A stretch of DNA of 64,000 nucleotides from Winogradskyella sediminis (lineage in GTDB: Bacteria; Bacteroidota; Bacteroidia; Flavobacteriales; Flavobacteriaceae), in the NCBI RefSeq assembly GCF_003387355.1, contig NZ_QUNH01000003.1:62001-126000 (forward strand), in the 5' to 3' direction. The translations under genes and the position numbers were made by a program. Numbering within the stretch: position 1 is the first letter of the stretch; every line of letters starts with the position of its first letter. Positions 27,252 through 35,805 of this stretch are shown here, one piece after another. A model generated the notes under the pieces. The model worked only from the letters and a program-made list of their open reading frames with translations, made no database searches and was not told the DNA's origin.

Positions 27252-27659
27252 CTATTTTTTATATAACATTTTTTGCTCCGGTTTCACAGCAATCATACTA
27301 ATTTCTACGTTTACAAATTTGGGTAAGTTAGCGACTTCAACAGTTTCTCTAGCAGGAGCGGTTGCTTCATCAAAATATTGGCCATAAACGTCGTTGATTT
27401 GTTTAAAGTTATTCATGTCACTGATAAATATTGATGATTTAATAACGTTATCAAACGTCATGTCTGCTGCAGCTAAAACAGCTTTCATGTTTTCCATAAC
27501 CTGTTTGGTTTCGGTTTTAATATCGTCAATCACTAATTCCATAGTGTCTGGATGTAAAGCAATTTGCCCAGAAGTGTAAAGGGTATTTCCTGATAAAACA
27601 GCCTGATTGTATGGTCCAATAGGAGCAGGTGCATTAGAAGTATTTATTATTTTTTTCAT
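27252..27659 (-). CDS. ridA: RidA family enamine/imine deaminase
   Basis: A 135-residue Rid/YjgF protein, in life a cytosolic trimer that hydrolyses reactive enamines such as 2-aminoacrylate made by threonine and serine dehydratases. N-terminal NAPAPIGPYNQAVLSGNTLY and the substrate-binding arginine in APARETVEVANLPK, followed by VNVEISMIAV, are all present. Length exact for the family. It lies just upstream of the LptD-like gene but about 190 bases apart. Confidence 0.93.
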   Translation of the reverse strand: MKKIINTSNAPAPIGPYNQAVLSGNTLYTSGQIALHPDTMELVIDDIKTETKQVMENMKAVLAAADMTFDNVIKSSIFISDMNNFKQINDVYGQYFDEATAPARETVEVANLPKFVNVEISMIAVKPEQKMLYKK

Positions 27660-27708
27660 CTTTTTATTTCAGTGAGATAGACATCTCGTTATTAAGTTAT
27701 ACGCAATA

Positions 27709-27739
27709 CAAATTTAGTGATACCTTTTTACATCAACAA
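27709..27739 (-). promoter_or_regulatory. Sigma-ABfr promoter of ridA
   Basis: On the - strand two overlapping TTG copies (27739-27734) lie 20 and 17 bases before TAAATTTG (27716-27709). The implied leader is about 43 bases. Confidence 0.6.
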
Positions 27740-27852
27740 GTTCAGTAAATTGATTAAAAGTGAAAATATACTATACGTTTAGAACCCAACTAGATTTATG
27801 AGACTCATTTATGAAACGCCTTCAATATTTTGAGAAATAGCAAAGAAAGATG

Positions 27853-30615
27853 TTAATTTCCAACTTGTTGGTCTGGTTGTTTACGTTTATCGTATTTTAA
27901 ATCTTTAAGCAAGTTAGATTTTATACCTATAAAGAAATTCCATGAACTGCGATCGCTAAATGGTATCCAAGAAAAATTCATACGCCAACTTAATAAGTCG
28001 CGCTCAAAACCCAATTGTGTATATGTAATTCCTTTATTAAGAAAATCGTATCCTGAGGATGCACGAACAGTCCATTTTGGTGAAATATCAACATCACCAG
28101 AGAACATTAAGGAATGCGAGGATATGGTGTTGTCGCGTTTTGTGTTGGTGTAATTGGCAGAATAGGCCAGCCTTAAACTCCAAGGCATCTTATAATTATA
28201 AAATTCATTATTTTCATCTTCCTCGTCTTCACCTTCTCGGTCCGAGAGGCGTTTGTTGGCATAATCTTCAGACCTTCCAAACAAATCATCTGTTCGTCCA
28301 CCAGATCTTGCAGACTCTTGTGCTGAAGCCTTTTTTTCTTCAGATTCTTCGCCCGAAAAACTATCATTAGACAAAGTATAACTCATGTTTACATTAGCTG
28401 ACGTTAATCTAAACAAACTACCGCCGTTATTGATATTAAAAGTATTAATAACATTATTGTTACTATCTAAGGCATACGGATTTAGTGTCATTCCGAAATT
28501 AATACTCATCTTTTTATTTAAAATCTGAGTACCTCCACTTACTCGAACAGGACTCCAGTGTAGAGAATCTGCAGAAATATCATAGGCTGTAGAAAAATTA
28601 AGATTGTTTAGAATGAATATTTTTTCGGGTTCTGTACTTGTAGAATCTTTAGAACGAATTTTAGCTTCTACATTATTTCCTAATGATAGACCAATACTAC
28701 TCGAATAGTTTTTACCTGGTGAACCGTAAAGCGAATTTTCAAAGCGTGAATATTCTACTTCATCAGATGTGGTACCATCAGCATCAATAACCTCGTAGGT
28801 TTCATAGTATTGGTTAAACGCCGGACTAACAGAATAACTTAAGGAAGGTCGCATAACATGCCTTATCGCTTTTATTTTGGCTGTTTTATCTTCATTTTCT
28901 AAATCGTACATTCCATAAATGGTGGTTCCAATACTTGCTCCAAAATTGTAGGTTAAATATCGGTCAAAACCACTCTGGTCAATAGAAACTTCTACTTGTT
29001 CACTCTGATCCCAATATTTATTCACGGTTTTTAACGTCCAGTTTTCTTCAAAGTTAGCATTAGCACTAACACTAAAATAATCGAACACCTTAAAGTTAGT
29101 TGTGACAGGTATACTATGTTTCATTCCTGTTATGGCATCATCAAACATTTCAGCTTTACCAAATATGGAATCGTTGGTTTGAATACTATATTCACCTCTA
29201 GAGGTCACCTGAAAGTTAACATTTTGAATCGCTCCTTTTTTAGTTCCTGTTTTTGGCGCAAACGGATAAACTCTTCCCATAGAAGCCTGCATTGTTGGCA
29301 GTGTTAAATTAATATCACCTGTATTTGTATTCTGACTATGTGTTGCTGTTAAGCTTAGGTTAACTTGTGGTTCGCCCAAAAACGTTTTGGAATAGGACAC
29401 CGAAGATGCTAAAGTGTTATTTAAAAAGTTAGACTGGTTTAATTGATTAATAGACTCTTGGTAATATGAGCTACTACCTAGGTTTACCGATGCAGAGAAA
29501 CGCGAGTTAGGGCTCGCTTTAGTGTCTTGGCTATGAGACCATCGAATATTATAAACTGTACTTTGAGTAAAATCTGGGAAACCTCGCTCTTGGTTGAGCA
29601 AATTTTCATATCTAAAACTAAAATTACCTCTAAATTTATAACGAAGAGCATAATTGTTTTCTACTCGCAAGCCATAACTACCGTTGGTATAATAATCACC
29701 CAAAATGGCTAAATCTAAATAATCACTTATCGCAAAATAATAACCTCCATTCTGTAAATTATAACCTCTATTGCTATCCTCACCAAAAGAAGGGAAAATA
29801 ATTCCTGACGTTTGTTTTTTGGTCATAGGAAAAAACGCAAATGGTAACGCAATAGGAGTAGGAACTCCGTAAATTTCCATATATGTTGGTCCAACAATTA
29901 CCTTTTTATCAGGGACCAATTTCATTTTAGAAGTTATAAATTGATACTCTGGGTCCTCCTCATCTTCAGCTGTGGTAAAACGACCGTTTTTCATAAAATA
30001 AACCGAATCGTTTTCTTTTTTCGTTAAAGGTGAGTATACTTTAAAACCTTGTTGTTCGGTTCTAGAATTAAATACTAAAGCTTTCTTTGTTTCGGTATTA
30101 AATACAATAGAATCTGGCTCAATAACATTTTCACCTTGCTTAAAAACTGGGCGTTGTTGGTAACCCGTAGAATCTTTAATACGGCCAGCATACACTAAGT
30201 TTTTACTGTAATCAATTACTATAACTCCAGCTTTAATTTCCATATCCTGATAAAGAACTTCGGCTTCGTTGTAGAGATATATTTTTTTCTGTTTTTGGCT
30301 AAGAGAAACATATTCCTTAGCTCTGTATTTTACAGTGCCTTCTAGTAAACCTTTCTGTTTTACCGAATCTGTGGTGGTAGAATCAATTTCTTGAGTGGCT
30401 GTAGGAGGTTTAATAATAGAATCAACAACAATAGTAGCTGAATCTTTGCGTTGCTCTACCGGAATAGTTCTCGTCTTTTTTGGTAATTCTTGAGCGAAGC
30501 TAAAAGTGTTGATAAACACTGTAAAACTCAAGAGAAAAAGTATGTATAAGCTTTTTGTATGCAATGCTTTTAAATGTATTTTTGTAAAAGTATGGCTCGG
30601 TTTTTGAAACGCCAA
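27853..30615 (-). CDS. LptD-like outer-membrane LPS assembly protein
   Basis: A 920-residue outer-membrane protein. After an N-terminal hydrophobic signal (LYILFLLSFTVFINTFSFAQ) comes an OstA/LptD-type beta-jellyroll region (about 90-220) and a large aromatic-rich beta-barrel ending near the C-terminus in FFIGIKSNLLKDLKYDKR. LptD moves LPS from the periplasmic bridge to the outer leaflet. The middle has an acidic, probably loop, insertion (EESEEKKASAQES, then GEDEEDENNEF). Start uncertain: the TTG at 30615 falls inside a TACTTTTG box, and a TTG at 30564 would give a shorter, normal signal peptide. Divergent from the amidase gene by 111 bases. Confidence 0.8.
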   Translation of the reverse strand: MAFQKPSHTFTKIHLKALHTKSLYILFLLSFTVFINTFSFAQELPKKTRTIPVEQRKDSATIVVDSIIKPPTATQEIDSTTTDSVKQKGLLEGTVKYRAKEYVSLSQKQKKIYLYNEAEVLYQDMEIKAGVIVIDYSKNLVYAGRIKDSTGYQQRPVFKQGENVIEPDSIVFNTETKKALVFNSRTEQQGFKVYSPLTKKENDSVYFMKNGRFTTAEDEEDPEYQFITSKMKLVPDKKVIVGPTYMEIYGVPTPIALPFAFFPMTKKQTSGIIFPSFGEDSNRGYNLQNGGYYFAISDYLDLAILGDYYTNGSYGLRVENNYALRYKFRGNFSFRYENLLNQERGFPDFTQSTVYNIRWSHSQDTKASPNSRFSASVNLGSSSYYQESINQLNQSNFLNNTLASSVSYSKTFLGEPQVNLSLTATHSQNTNTGDINLTLPTMQASMGRVYPFAPKTGTKKGAIQNVNFQVTSRGEYSIQTNDSIFGKAEMFDDAITGMKHSIPVTTNFKVFDYFSVSANANFEENWTLKTVNKYWDQSEQVEVSIDQSGFDRYLTYNFGASIGTTIYGMYDLENEDKTAKIKAIRHVMRPSLSYSVSPAFNQYYETYEVIDADGTTSDEVEYSRFENSLYGSPGKNYSSSIGLSLGNNVEAKIRSKDSTSTEPEKIFILNNLNFSTAYDISADSLHWSPVRVSGGTQILNKKMSINFGMTLNPYALDSNNNVINTFNINNGGSLFRLTSANVNMSYTLSNDSFSGEESEEKKASAQESARSGGRTDDLFGRSEDYANKRLSDREGEDEEDENNEFYNYKMPWSLRLAYSANYTNTKRDNTISSHSLMFSGDVDISPKWTVRASSGYDFLNKGITYTQLGFERDLLSWRMNFSWIPFSDRSSWNFFIGIKSNLLKDLKYDKRKQPDQQVGN

Positions 30616-30620
30616 AAGTA
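30613..30620 (-). promoter_or_regulatory. Candidate -7 box (TACTTTTG) overlapping the extreme lptD start
   Basis: Exact TAnnTTTG on the - strand. If real, transcription begins near 30609 and the TTG at 30615 cannot be the start codon. No TTG at the expected -33 distance. Confidence 0.35.
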
Positions 30621-30726
30621 CAGCTATTTTTTTGTGATTAATTTATTAAAAGTTTTAAAATGAAAAATACTGTATTACTTCATGGTTCTATATAATAAAC
30701 CGAATTTTTAAACCGTTAAATTAAAT

Positions 30727-31845
30727 ATGCAAACGATACCTAAAACGATAATAGTATTTTTCTCTCTTCTATTTATAAGTACTTTAACATCTTTTGAATT
30801 GCTACATGCTCAAGACGATAGATTTATAGTTGTTTTAGATGCAGGTCATGGAGGAAAGGATCCGGGACGGCCAACTAAGAATGGCTATACCGAAAAGCAT
30901 ATAGCTTTAAAGGTAGTTTTAGAATTAGGTAAACAATTAGAAAAGCATCCCGATATCAAAGTTATTTATACGCGTAAAACAGATGTTTTTTTAGAGTTAC
31001 ATGAGCGTTCTGCTATTGCAAACAAAGCCGATGCAGACCTTTTCGTGTCTATTCACTGTAACGCACACCATACCCAAGCTTATGGTACAGAAACGTATGT
31101 TTTGGGTGAGAAAAATTCTTCTCGAAATATGGCGGTTGCAAAGGCAGAAAATGAAGTAATATTTTTAGAAGATGATCACCATGAACATTATGTGGGGTTT
31201 GATCCAAGTTCGCCTGAATCTTCAATTGCAATTGGCATAGAACAAGAAATTTATATCGAACAAAGTATCGTTTTGGCACGGAAGGTTGAAGATAATTTTG
31301 TTAATAAATTAAAACGCAAAAGTAGAGGGATAAAGCAATTAAGTTTGTGGGTGTTACACAATACTTACATGCCAAGTGTTCTAATTGAAACAGGATTTAT
31401 TACGAATAAAAATGAAGGAGCATTTTTAAATTCTAAGAACGGTCAGGTAAAAGTAGCTACAGCTATTAAAGACGCTATAATAGACTATAAAAAAGAATTA
31501 GACTTAAATGTGGGCAACAAAATTAGTCTTAGTGTTGATACAGATTCTGTTGTAAAGGAAGATGATCCAATGATTGTAGAAGGTGTAACATTTAAAGTGC
31601 AAATAGCTGCAAGTTCTAGAGCATTGGAAGCTAAATCGTATAATTTTAAAGGATTACCTGATATTTCAAGAGAAAAGAATGGCAATATTTACAAATATTT
31701 CAGTGGAAAAACTTCCGACTATAATGAAGCTAGGCGTCTTCAAAATGAAGCAAAATTATCGGGATATTCTGGTGCTTTTATTGTAGCCTACAAAGGAAAT
31801 AATAAAATTGACGTCGCAGATGCGTTAAAAACAGAATCAAATTAG
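30727..31845 (+). CDS. N-acetylmuramoyl-L-alanine amidase (Amidase_3) with SPOR-like C-terminus
   Basis: Cleaves the amide bond between MurNAc and the peptide stem, needed for cell separation. The 372 residues comprise a signal peptide ending near LLHAQ, an Amidase_3 domain with zinc ligands in LDAGHGGKDPG, the glutamate of YTEKHIAL, SIHCNAHH and the catalytic glutamate of LIETGFITN, and a C-terminal region (FKVQIAASSRALEAKSYNF onward) resembling a SPOR domain, which binds denuded septal glycan. Periplasmic. It precedes the MCE gene on the same strand by 55 bases. Confidence 0.92.
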   Translation: MQTIPKTIIVFFSLLFISTLTSFELLHAQDDRFIVVLDAGHGGKDPGRPTKNGYTEKHIALKVVLELGKQLEKHPDIKVIYTRKTDVFLELHERSAIANKADADLFVSIHCNAHHTQAYGTETYVLGEKNSSRNMAVAKAENEVIFLEDDHHEHYVGFDPSSPESSIAIGIEQEIYIEQSIVLARKVEDNFVNKLKRKSRGIKQLSLWVLHNTYMPSVLIETGFITNKNEGAFLNSKNGQVKVATAIKDAIIDYKKELDLNVGNKISLSVDTDSVVKEDDPMIVEGVTFKVQIAASSRALEAKSYNFKGLPDISREKNGNIYKYFSGKTSDYNEARRLQNEAKLSGYSGAFIVAYKGNNKIDVADALKTESN

Positions 31846-31869
31846 AATCATTATTAGTATATTTATTCC

Positions 31870-31877
31870 TAATTTTG
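31870..31877 (+). promoter_or_regulatory. Candidate -7 box (TAATTTTG) before the MCE gene
   Basis: Exact TAnnTTTG between the amidase stop and the MCE start; transcription would begin about 18 bases before the TTG start codon. No clear -33 TTG. Confidence 0.4.
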
Positions 31878-31900
31878 TTAGCAAACTAAATTAAGGCCCA

Positions 31901-32848
31901 TTGAAAATTTCAAGAGAAGTAAAAACAGCAGTATTAGTCATAGCTGGTATCACCTTTTGTATTTACCTATTTACATTTCTTAAAGGTGAAGATTTGTTTG
32001 ATAGTTCTAACACGTACTACACAGAATTCGATTATAACGCTTTAAAAACATCCTCTCCAGTAACCATTAAAGGTAATAAGGTAGGGGAAGTAGAAGAGAT
32101 AAAATACGATTTTGAATCTGGTAAAACCCGTATTTCATTTAGTGTTACTCCAAAACTTAAATTTTCTAAAAATAGTATTGTTCGGTTGTACCAAGAAGGT
32201 TTAATGGGAGGCAATGCATTGTCAATTGTTCAGGCTAATGATGGTGAATTGGCACAACCTGGTGATTTTATTAAATCGGAAGTAAAACCAGGAATGATAT
32301 CTTCATTAGAAAAGAATTTTTCTGGTATTAGTGAAGATCTAGGTACCACACTTCGTTCTTCCGATACTTTAATAACTAATTTAAATAAATTGGTTGTCGA
32401 TGAGTCCGAGGATGGCTTACAGCAAACGATTGCAGAACTTAATGCAACTTTAAAAACGTTTAAGGGTGTGGGTGTTAAAGCAGGTAACGTGTTAAGCGAA
32501 AACGATGAAAAAATAGCTTCCGTTTTAGAGAATTTTGACAAAACGAGTGCTGAATTAGCGATTTTAATAAAAGATTTAAATGACGCTAAGCTGTCTAATA
32601 CGGTTAAGAATTTGGATGACATGGTTTTAAAACTTAATCAACTAGTTTCAGGTCTTGCCGCTGGTGAAGGATCTATGGGGAAACTACTTAATGATAACTC
32701 ACTTTACGACAATTTAGACGCTGCGTCTAAAGAACTTCAACTCTTACTTTTAGATATAAAATTACATCCTGCAAGATACAGACGTATTTTGTCTAAGAGA
32801 GAGATTCCTTATGAGGAACCAACACAAGAGCAATTAAACAACAACTAG
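31901..32848 (+). CDS. MlaD/MCE family lipid-transport protein
   Basis: A 315-residue periplasmic protein anchored by one N-terminal helix (TAVLVIAGITFCIYLFTFL). The MCE domain covers about residues 35-115 (SSPVTIKGNKVGEVEEIKYD, then RLYQEGLMGGNALSIVQ), followed by a long predicted helical region. MCE proteins form rings that carry phospholipids between membranes; partner MlaE/MlaF permease and ATPase genes are not next to it. The only start giving the family N-terminus is a TTG at 31901 (first residues KISREVKTA). Confidence 0.87.
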   Translation: MKISREVKTAVLVIAGITFCIYLFTFLKGEDLFDSSNTYYTEFDYNALKTSSPVTIKGNKVGEVEEIKYDFESGKTRISFSVTPKLKFSKNSIVRLYQEGLMGGNALSIVQANDGELAQPGDFIKSEVKPGMISSLEKNFSGISEDLGTTLRSSDTLITNLNKLVVDESEDGLQQTIAELNATLKTFKGVGVKAGNVLSENDEKIASVLENFDKTSAELAILIKDLNDAKLSNTVKNLDDMVLKLNQLVSGLAAGEGSMGKLLNDNSLYDNLDAASKELQLLLLDIKLHPARYRRILSKREIPYEEPTQEQLNNN

Positions 32849-32858
32849 AGTCACCATC

Positions 32859-34175
32859 ATGGAATACTTACCAAATATAATTTTTGCTATTCTGTTAATT
32901 GCAGGTATTGGTTATTTTGCAAATAATGTAAAAAAGCTTATCCGTAATATTAAATTAGGTCATAAGGTAGATGCCAGTGATCACAAACCAGAACGTTGGA
33001 AAAACGTCGTTAATATCGCTTTAGGCCAAAGTAAATTGGTAAAACGACCTGTCTCAGGTTTTCTACATGCCATTGTGTATGTTGGTTTTATAATTATTAA
33101 TATTGAAGTTTTAGAGATTATTATCGATGGCCTTTTCGGGACACATAGAATTGGTCAACAAGTTTTACCATCAGCCCTTTACGGATTTTTAATAGGTGCT
33201 TTTGAGATTTTAGCAGTGTTAGTTTTAGTGTGTGTAACCGTGTTTTGGTTACGTAGAAATGTCATTAAAATTAAACGATTTTTAAGTTCTGAAATGAAAG
33301 GTTGGCCAAAGAGTGATGGTAATATTATTCTTTATTTTGAAGTTGTCTTAATGTGTTTGTTTTTAGTGATGAATGCTACAGATACGGTGTTTCAGACTGC
33401 AGGTTCAGGAAATGTAATTTCACAATTTATTGCACCTTGGTTCAGTGGATTCGATGTAGAAACATTACACACCATTGAAAGAGTGGCATGGTGGTTACAT
33501 ATTGTGGGTATCCTTGTATTCTTAAATTATTTATACTTCTCTAAACATTTACATATTCTGTTAGCTTTTCCTAATGTGTATTATGGCAAAGTGGTACCAA
33601 AAGGAAAATTCAATAATCTTGACGCTGTAACGGCAGAAGTTAAGTTAATGATGGATCCGGATGCAGATCCTTATGCAGCACCACCTGAAACTGGTGAAGA
33701 TGACGTACCTGCTAAATTTGGAGCAAGTGATGTTATGGATTTATCTCAAGTGCAACTACTTAATGCCTACACTTGTACGGAATGCGGACGTTGTACCAGT
33801 GAGTGTCCTGCAAATCTTACAGGCAAAAAATTATCACCTCGTAAGATTATGATGGATACGAGAGACCGACTAGAAGAAGTAGGAAAAAACATTGATGCTA
33901 ATAATGGTGAATTTAAAGACGATGGGAAACAACTTTTAGGCGATTATATTACAAACGAAGAATTGTGGGCTTGTACTACATGTAATGCGTGTGTAGAAGC
34001 TTGTCCTGTAAGTATAGATCCATTATCAATTATTATCGAAATGCGACGTTATTTGGTGATGGAGCAAAGTGCTGCACCAATGGAATTAAATAACATGATG
34101 ACCAATATAGAAAACAACGGAGCACCTTGGCCTTATAACCAAATGGACCGTCTAAATTGGAAAGACGAAGCGTAA
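32859..34175 (+). CDS. Membrane-bound 4Fe-4S oxidoreductase subunit (HdrD/GlpC-like N-terminal partner)
   Basis: A 438-residue protein. The first 250 residues carry about five membrane helices of the nitrate-reductase-gamma type with histidines suitable for heme. The C-terminal part holds two ferredoxin-type cluster motifs, CTECGRCTSECP and CTTCNACVEACP. It begins 10 bases after the MCE gene stops. With the following CCG-domain protein it makes a two-subunit oxidoreductase resembling heterodisulfide reductase or lactate/glycolate oxidase iron-sulfur subunits; electron donor and acceptor are unknown. Confidence 0.85.
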   Translation: MEYLPNIIFAILLIAGIGYFANNVKKLIRNIKLGHKVDASDHKPERWKNVVNIALGQSKLVKRPVSGFLHAIVYVGFIIINIEVLEIIIDGLFGTHRIGQQVLPSALYGFLIGAFEILAVLVLVCVTVFWLRRNVIKIKRFLSSEMKGWPKSDGNIILYFEVVLMCLFLVMNATDTVFQTAGSGNVISQFIAPWFSGFDVETLHTIERVAWWLHIVGILVFLNYLYFSKHLHILLAFPNVYYGKVVPKGKFNNLDAVTAEVKLMMDPDADPYAAPPETGEDDVPAKFGASDVMDLSQVQLLNAYTCTECGRCTSECPANLTGKKLSPRKIMMDTRDRLEEVGKNIDANNGEFKDDGKQLLGDYITNEELWACTTCNACVEACPVSIDPLSIIIEMRRYLVMEQSAAPMELNNMMTNIENNGAPWPYNQMDRLNWKDEA

Positions 34176-34264
34176 GAAATTTTAAAAGTTGAGTGGTTGA
34201 AATGTTACTCACAATTAGAGTGACAGATAAATAATTAAACAATTACACGATTAAACCTAAAAGT

Positions 34265-35047
34265 ATGAGTGAGCAACTAAAAGTGCCAACCATGGCAGAA
34301 ATGATGGCAGAAGGGAAACAACCTGAAATCTTATTTTGGGTAGGTTCTGCTGGTAGTTATGATGATAGGGCTAAGAAAATCACTAAGGCATTTGTGAAAA
34401 TTTTAAACAAAGCCAATGTGAATTTTGCCGTTTTAGGTACAGAAGAAAGTAACACAGGAGATGTGGCAAAACGTGCTGGTAACGAATTCTTGTTTCAGAT
34501 GCAAGCGGTTATGAATATCGAAGTGCTCAACGCATATGAGGTAAAACGCATTGTTACTTGCGATCCACACTCGTACAATTGTATTAAAAATGAATACCCT
34601 AGTTTAGGTGGTAATTATGAAGTTATTCACCACACTCAATACTTACAAGAATTAATAAGTACTGGTCGTTTAACGTTAGAAGGCAATACTTATAAAGGCA
34701 AACGCATTACATTCCACGATCCTTGCTATCTCGGACGAGGAAATGGTGTTTATGATGCCCCAAGAAATGTCCTTAAAAAAACAAATGCCTCATTAATAGA
34801 AATGAAACGTCATAAAGGCACAGCCTTATGTTGTGGCGCAGGTGGTGCGCAGATGTTTAAAGATGCAGAGCCTGGTAATAAAGAAATCAATGTTTTAAGA
34901 ACAGAAGACGCCTTAGAAACACAACCCGAAATTATTGCAACAGGTTGTCCTTATTGCAATACTATGATGACCGATGGTGTTAAATTTAAAGAAAAAGAAA
35001 ACGATATTAAAGTTTTAGATATTGCAGAACTTATTGCTAACGCTTAA
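34265..35047 (+). CDS. Cysteine-rich (CCG) domain Fe-S oxidoreductase subunit, HdrB-like
   Basis: A 260-residue cytosolic protein with two cysteine-rich repeats: CDPHSYNCIKNEYPSLGG with HHTQYLQEL in the first half, and FHDPCYLGRGNGVYDAPR, ALCCGAGGAQMF and TGCPYCNTMM in the second. These ligate noncubane or 4Fe-4S clusters in HdrB/GlpC/LutA-type enzymes. Genomes often call it CoB-CoM heterodisulfide reductase subunit B, but coenzyme M chemistry is not expected here. It follows the membrane Fe-S gene by 89 bases and is presumably its partner. Confidence 0.85.
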   Translation: MSEQLKVPTMAEMMAEGKQPEILFWVGSAGSYDDRAKKITKAFVKILNKANVNFAVLGTEESNTGDVAKRAGNEFLFQMQAVMNIEVLNAYEVKRIVTCDPHSYNCIKNEYPSLGGNYEVIHHTQYLQELISTGRLTLEGNTYKGKRITFHDPCYLGRGNGVYDAPRNVLKKTNASLIEMKRHKGTALCCGAGGAQMFKDAEPGNKEINVLRTEDALETQPEIIATGCPYCNTMMTDGVKFKEKENDIKVLDIAELIANA

Positions 35048-35061
35048 AATTGCATTGGTAG

Positions 35062-35268
35062 ATGGAGAACAATATTGAAAAGTTACCATTACAAAAAAGA
35101 ATTTTAACAGGTGTTATTATTGGTGTTTTTTACGCCCTTATGATGGCTGGATATGATTATTTTACGGAAGCATCATTTTCGTTATTTAAGTTTGTGTTAA
35201 ATGCATTATTTTTTGGCTTAGTTATGAGTTATGCGTTTAGATATAAAGTAACTAAAAAGAAAAATTAA
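35062..35268 (+). CDS. Small membrane protein with two helices
   Basis: A 68-residue protein, not recognised by name. Two hydrophobic segments, ILTGVIIGVFYALMMAGYDY and about 20 residues from FKFVLNALFFGLVMSYAF, are joined by a short loop; the C-terminus is strongly basic (YKVTKKKN), which places it in the cytosol. It lies 14 bases after the CCG-domain gene and 18 before the first PH-domain gene, so it belongs to the same transcript. Confidence 0.7.
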   Translation: MENNIEKLPLQKRILTGVIIGVFYALMMAGYDYFTEASFSLFKFVLNALFFGLVMSYAFRYKVTKKKN

Positions 35269-35286
35269 TATAACACGTCGTAAATC

Positions 35287-35805
35287 ATGACCTTCACAAA
35301 CTCTCAAATACACGTAGAAGACTTACCTCATGTTGAAGATGTTGAATTAAAACCCATTTCTAAAGCGTATCTTAAAATTATTGTACTAAATACACTATTA
35401 GTTTACAGTATTATTTTTGCTGGCTTATTCGGATTAAAGTACCTTATTAAGGAAGAAGAGTTTCATGATAATTTTTGGTATGTGTTTTTAGGTGTTTTGG
35501 GATGTTGTATTCTTAATTTTATAATAGCCTTATTAGCATTTAAAAAACGAAAATATGCCCTTCGTGGTTTTGATGTCATATATGCAAAAGGTTTAATTGT
35601 ACACGCTTTAACCACCGTTCCTATTTCTAGAATTCAACATGTTGAAGAATCACGCAGTTGGTTGGCACGACAATTTAATCTGGCTACATTAAAAATATTT
35701 ACAGCAGGTGAAGCCGGAAGCGATCTCAGTATTAAGGGGCTTCCGCACTTAGAGGCCAAACGAATTAATGATTTTATAAGTTCTGAGGTGAATGGAAATA
35801 ACTGA
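35287..35805 (+). CDS. Bacterial PH-domain membrane protein (YdbS-like)
   Basis: A 172-residue protein with two N-terminal membrane helices (about 28-50 and 62-85) and one bPH2 domain (RGFDVIYAKGLIVHALTTVP then RIQHVEESRSWLARQF). Same layout as Bacillus YdbS, which acts with YdbT in resistance to some lantibiotics. The end overlaps the next gene by 14 bases, so the pair is translationally linked. Confidence 0.85.
   Translation: MTFTNSQIHVEDLPHVEDVELKPISKAYLKIIVLNTLLVYSIIFAGLFGLKYLIKEEEFHDNFWYVFLGVLGCCILNFIIALLAFKKRKYALRGFDVIYAKGLIVHALTTVPISRIQHVEESRSWLARQFNLATLKIFTAGEAGSDLSIKGLPHLEAKRINDFISSEVNGNN

Noticed and set aside
28059..28370. Open frame of 103 codons on the + strand inside the LptD-like gene
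   Set aside because: His/Leu-rich shadow of the real gene on the other strand, with no homology pattern.
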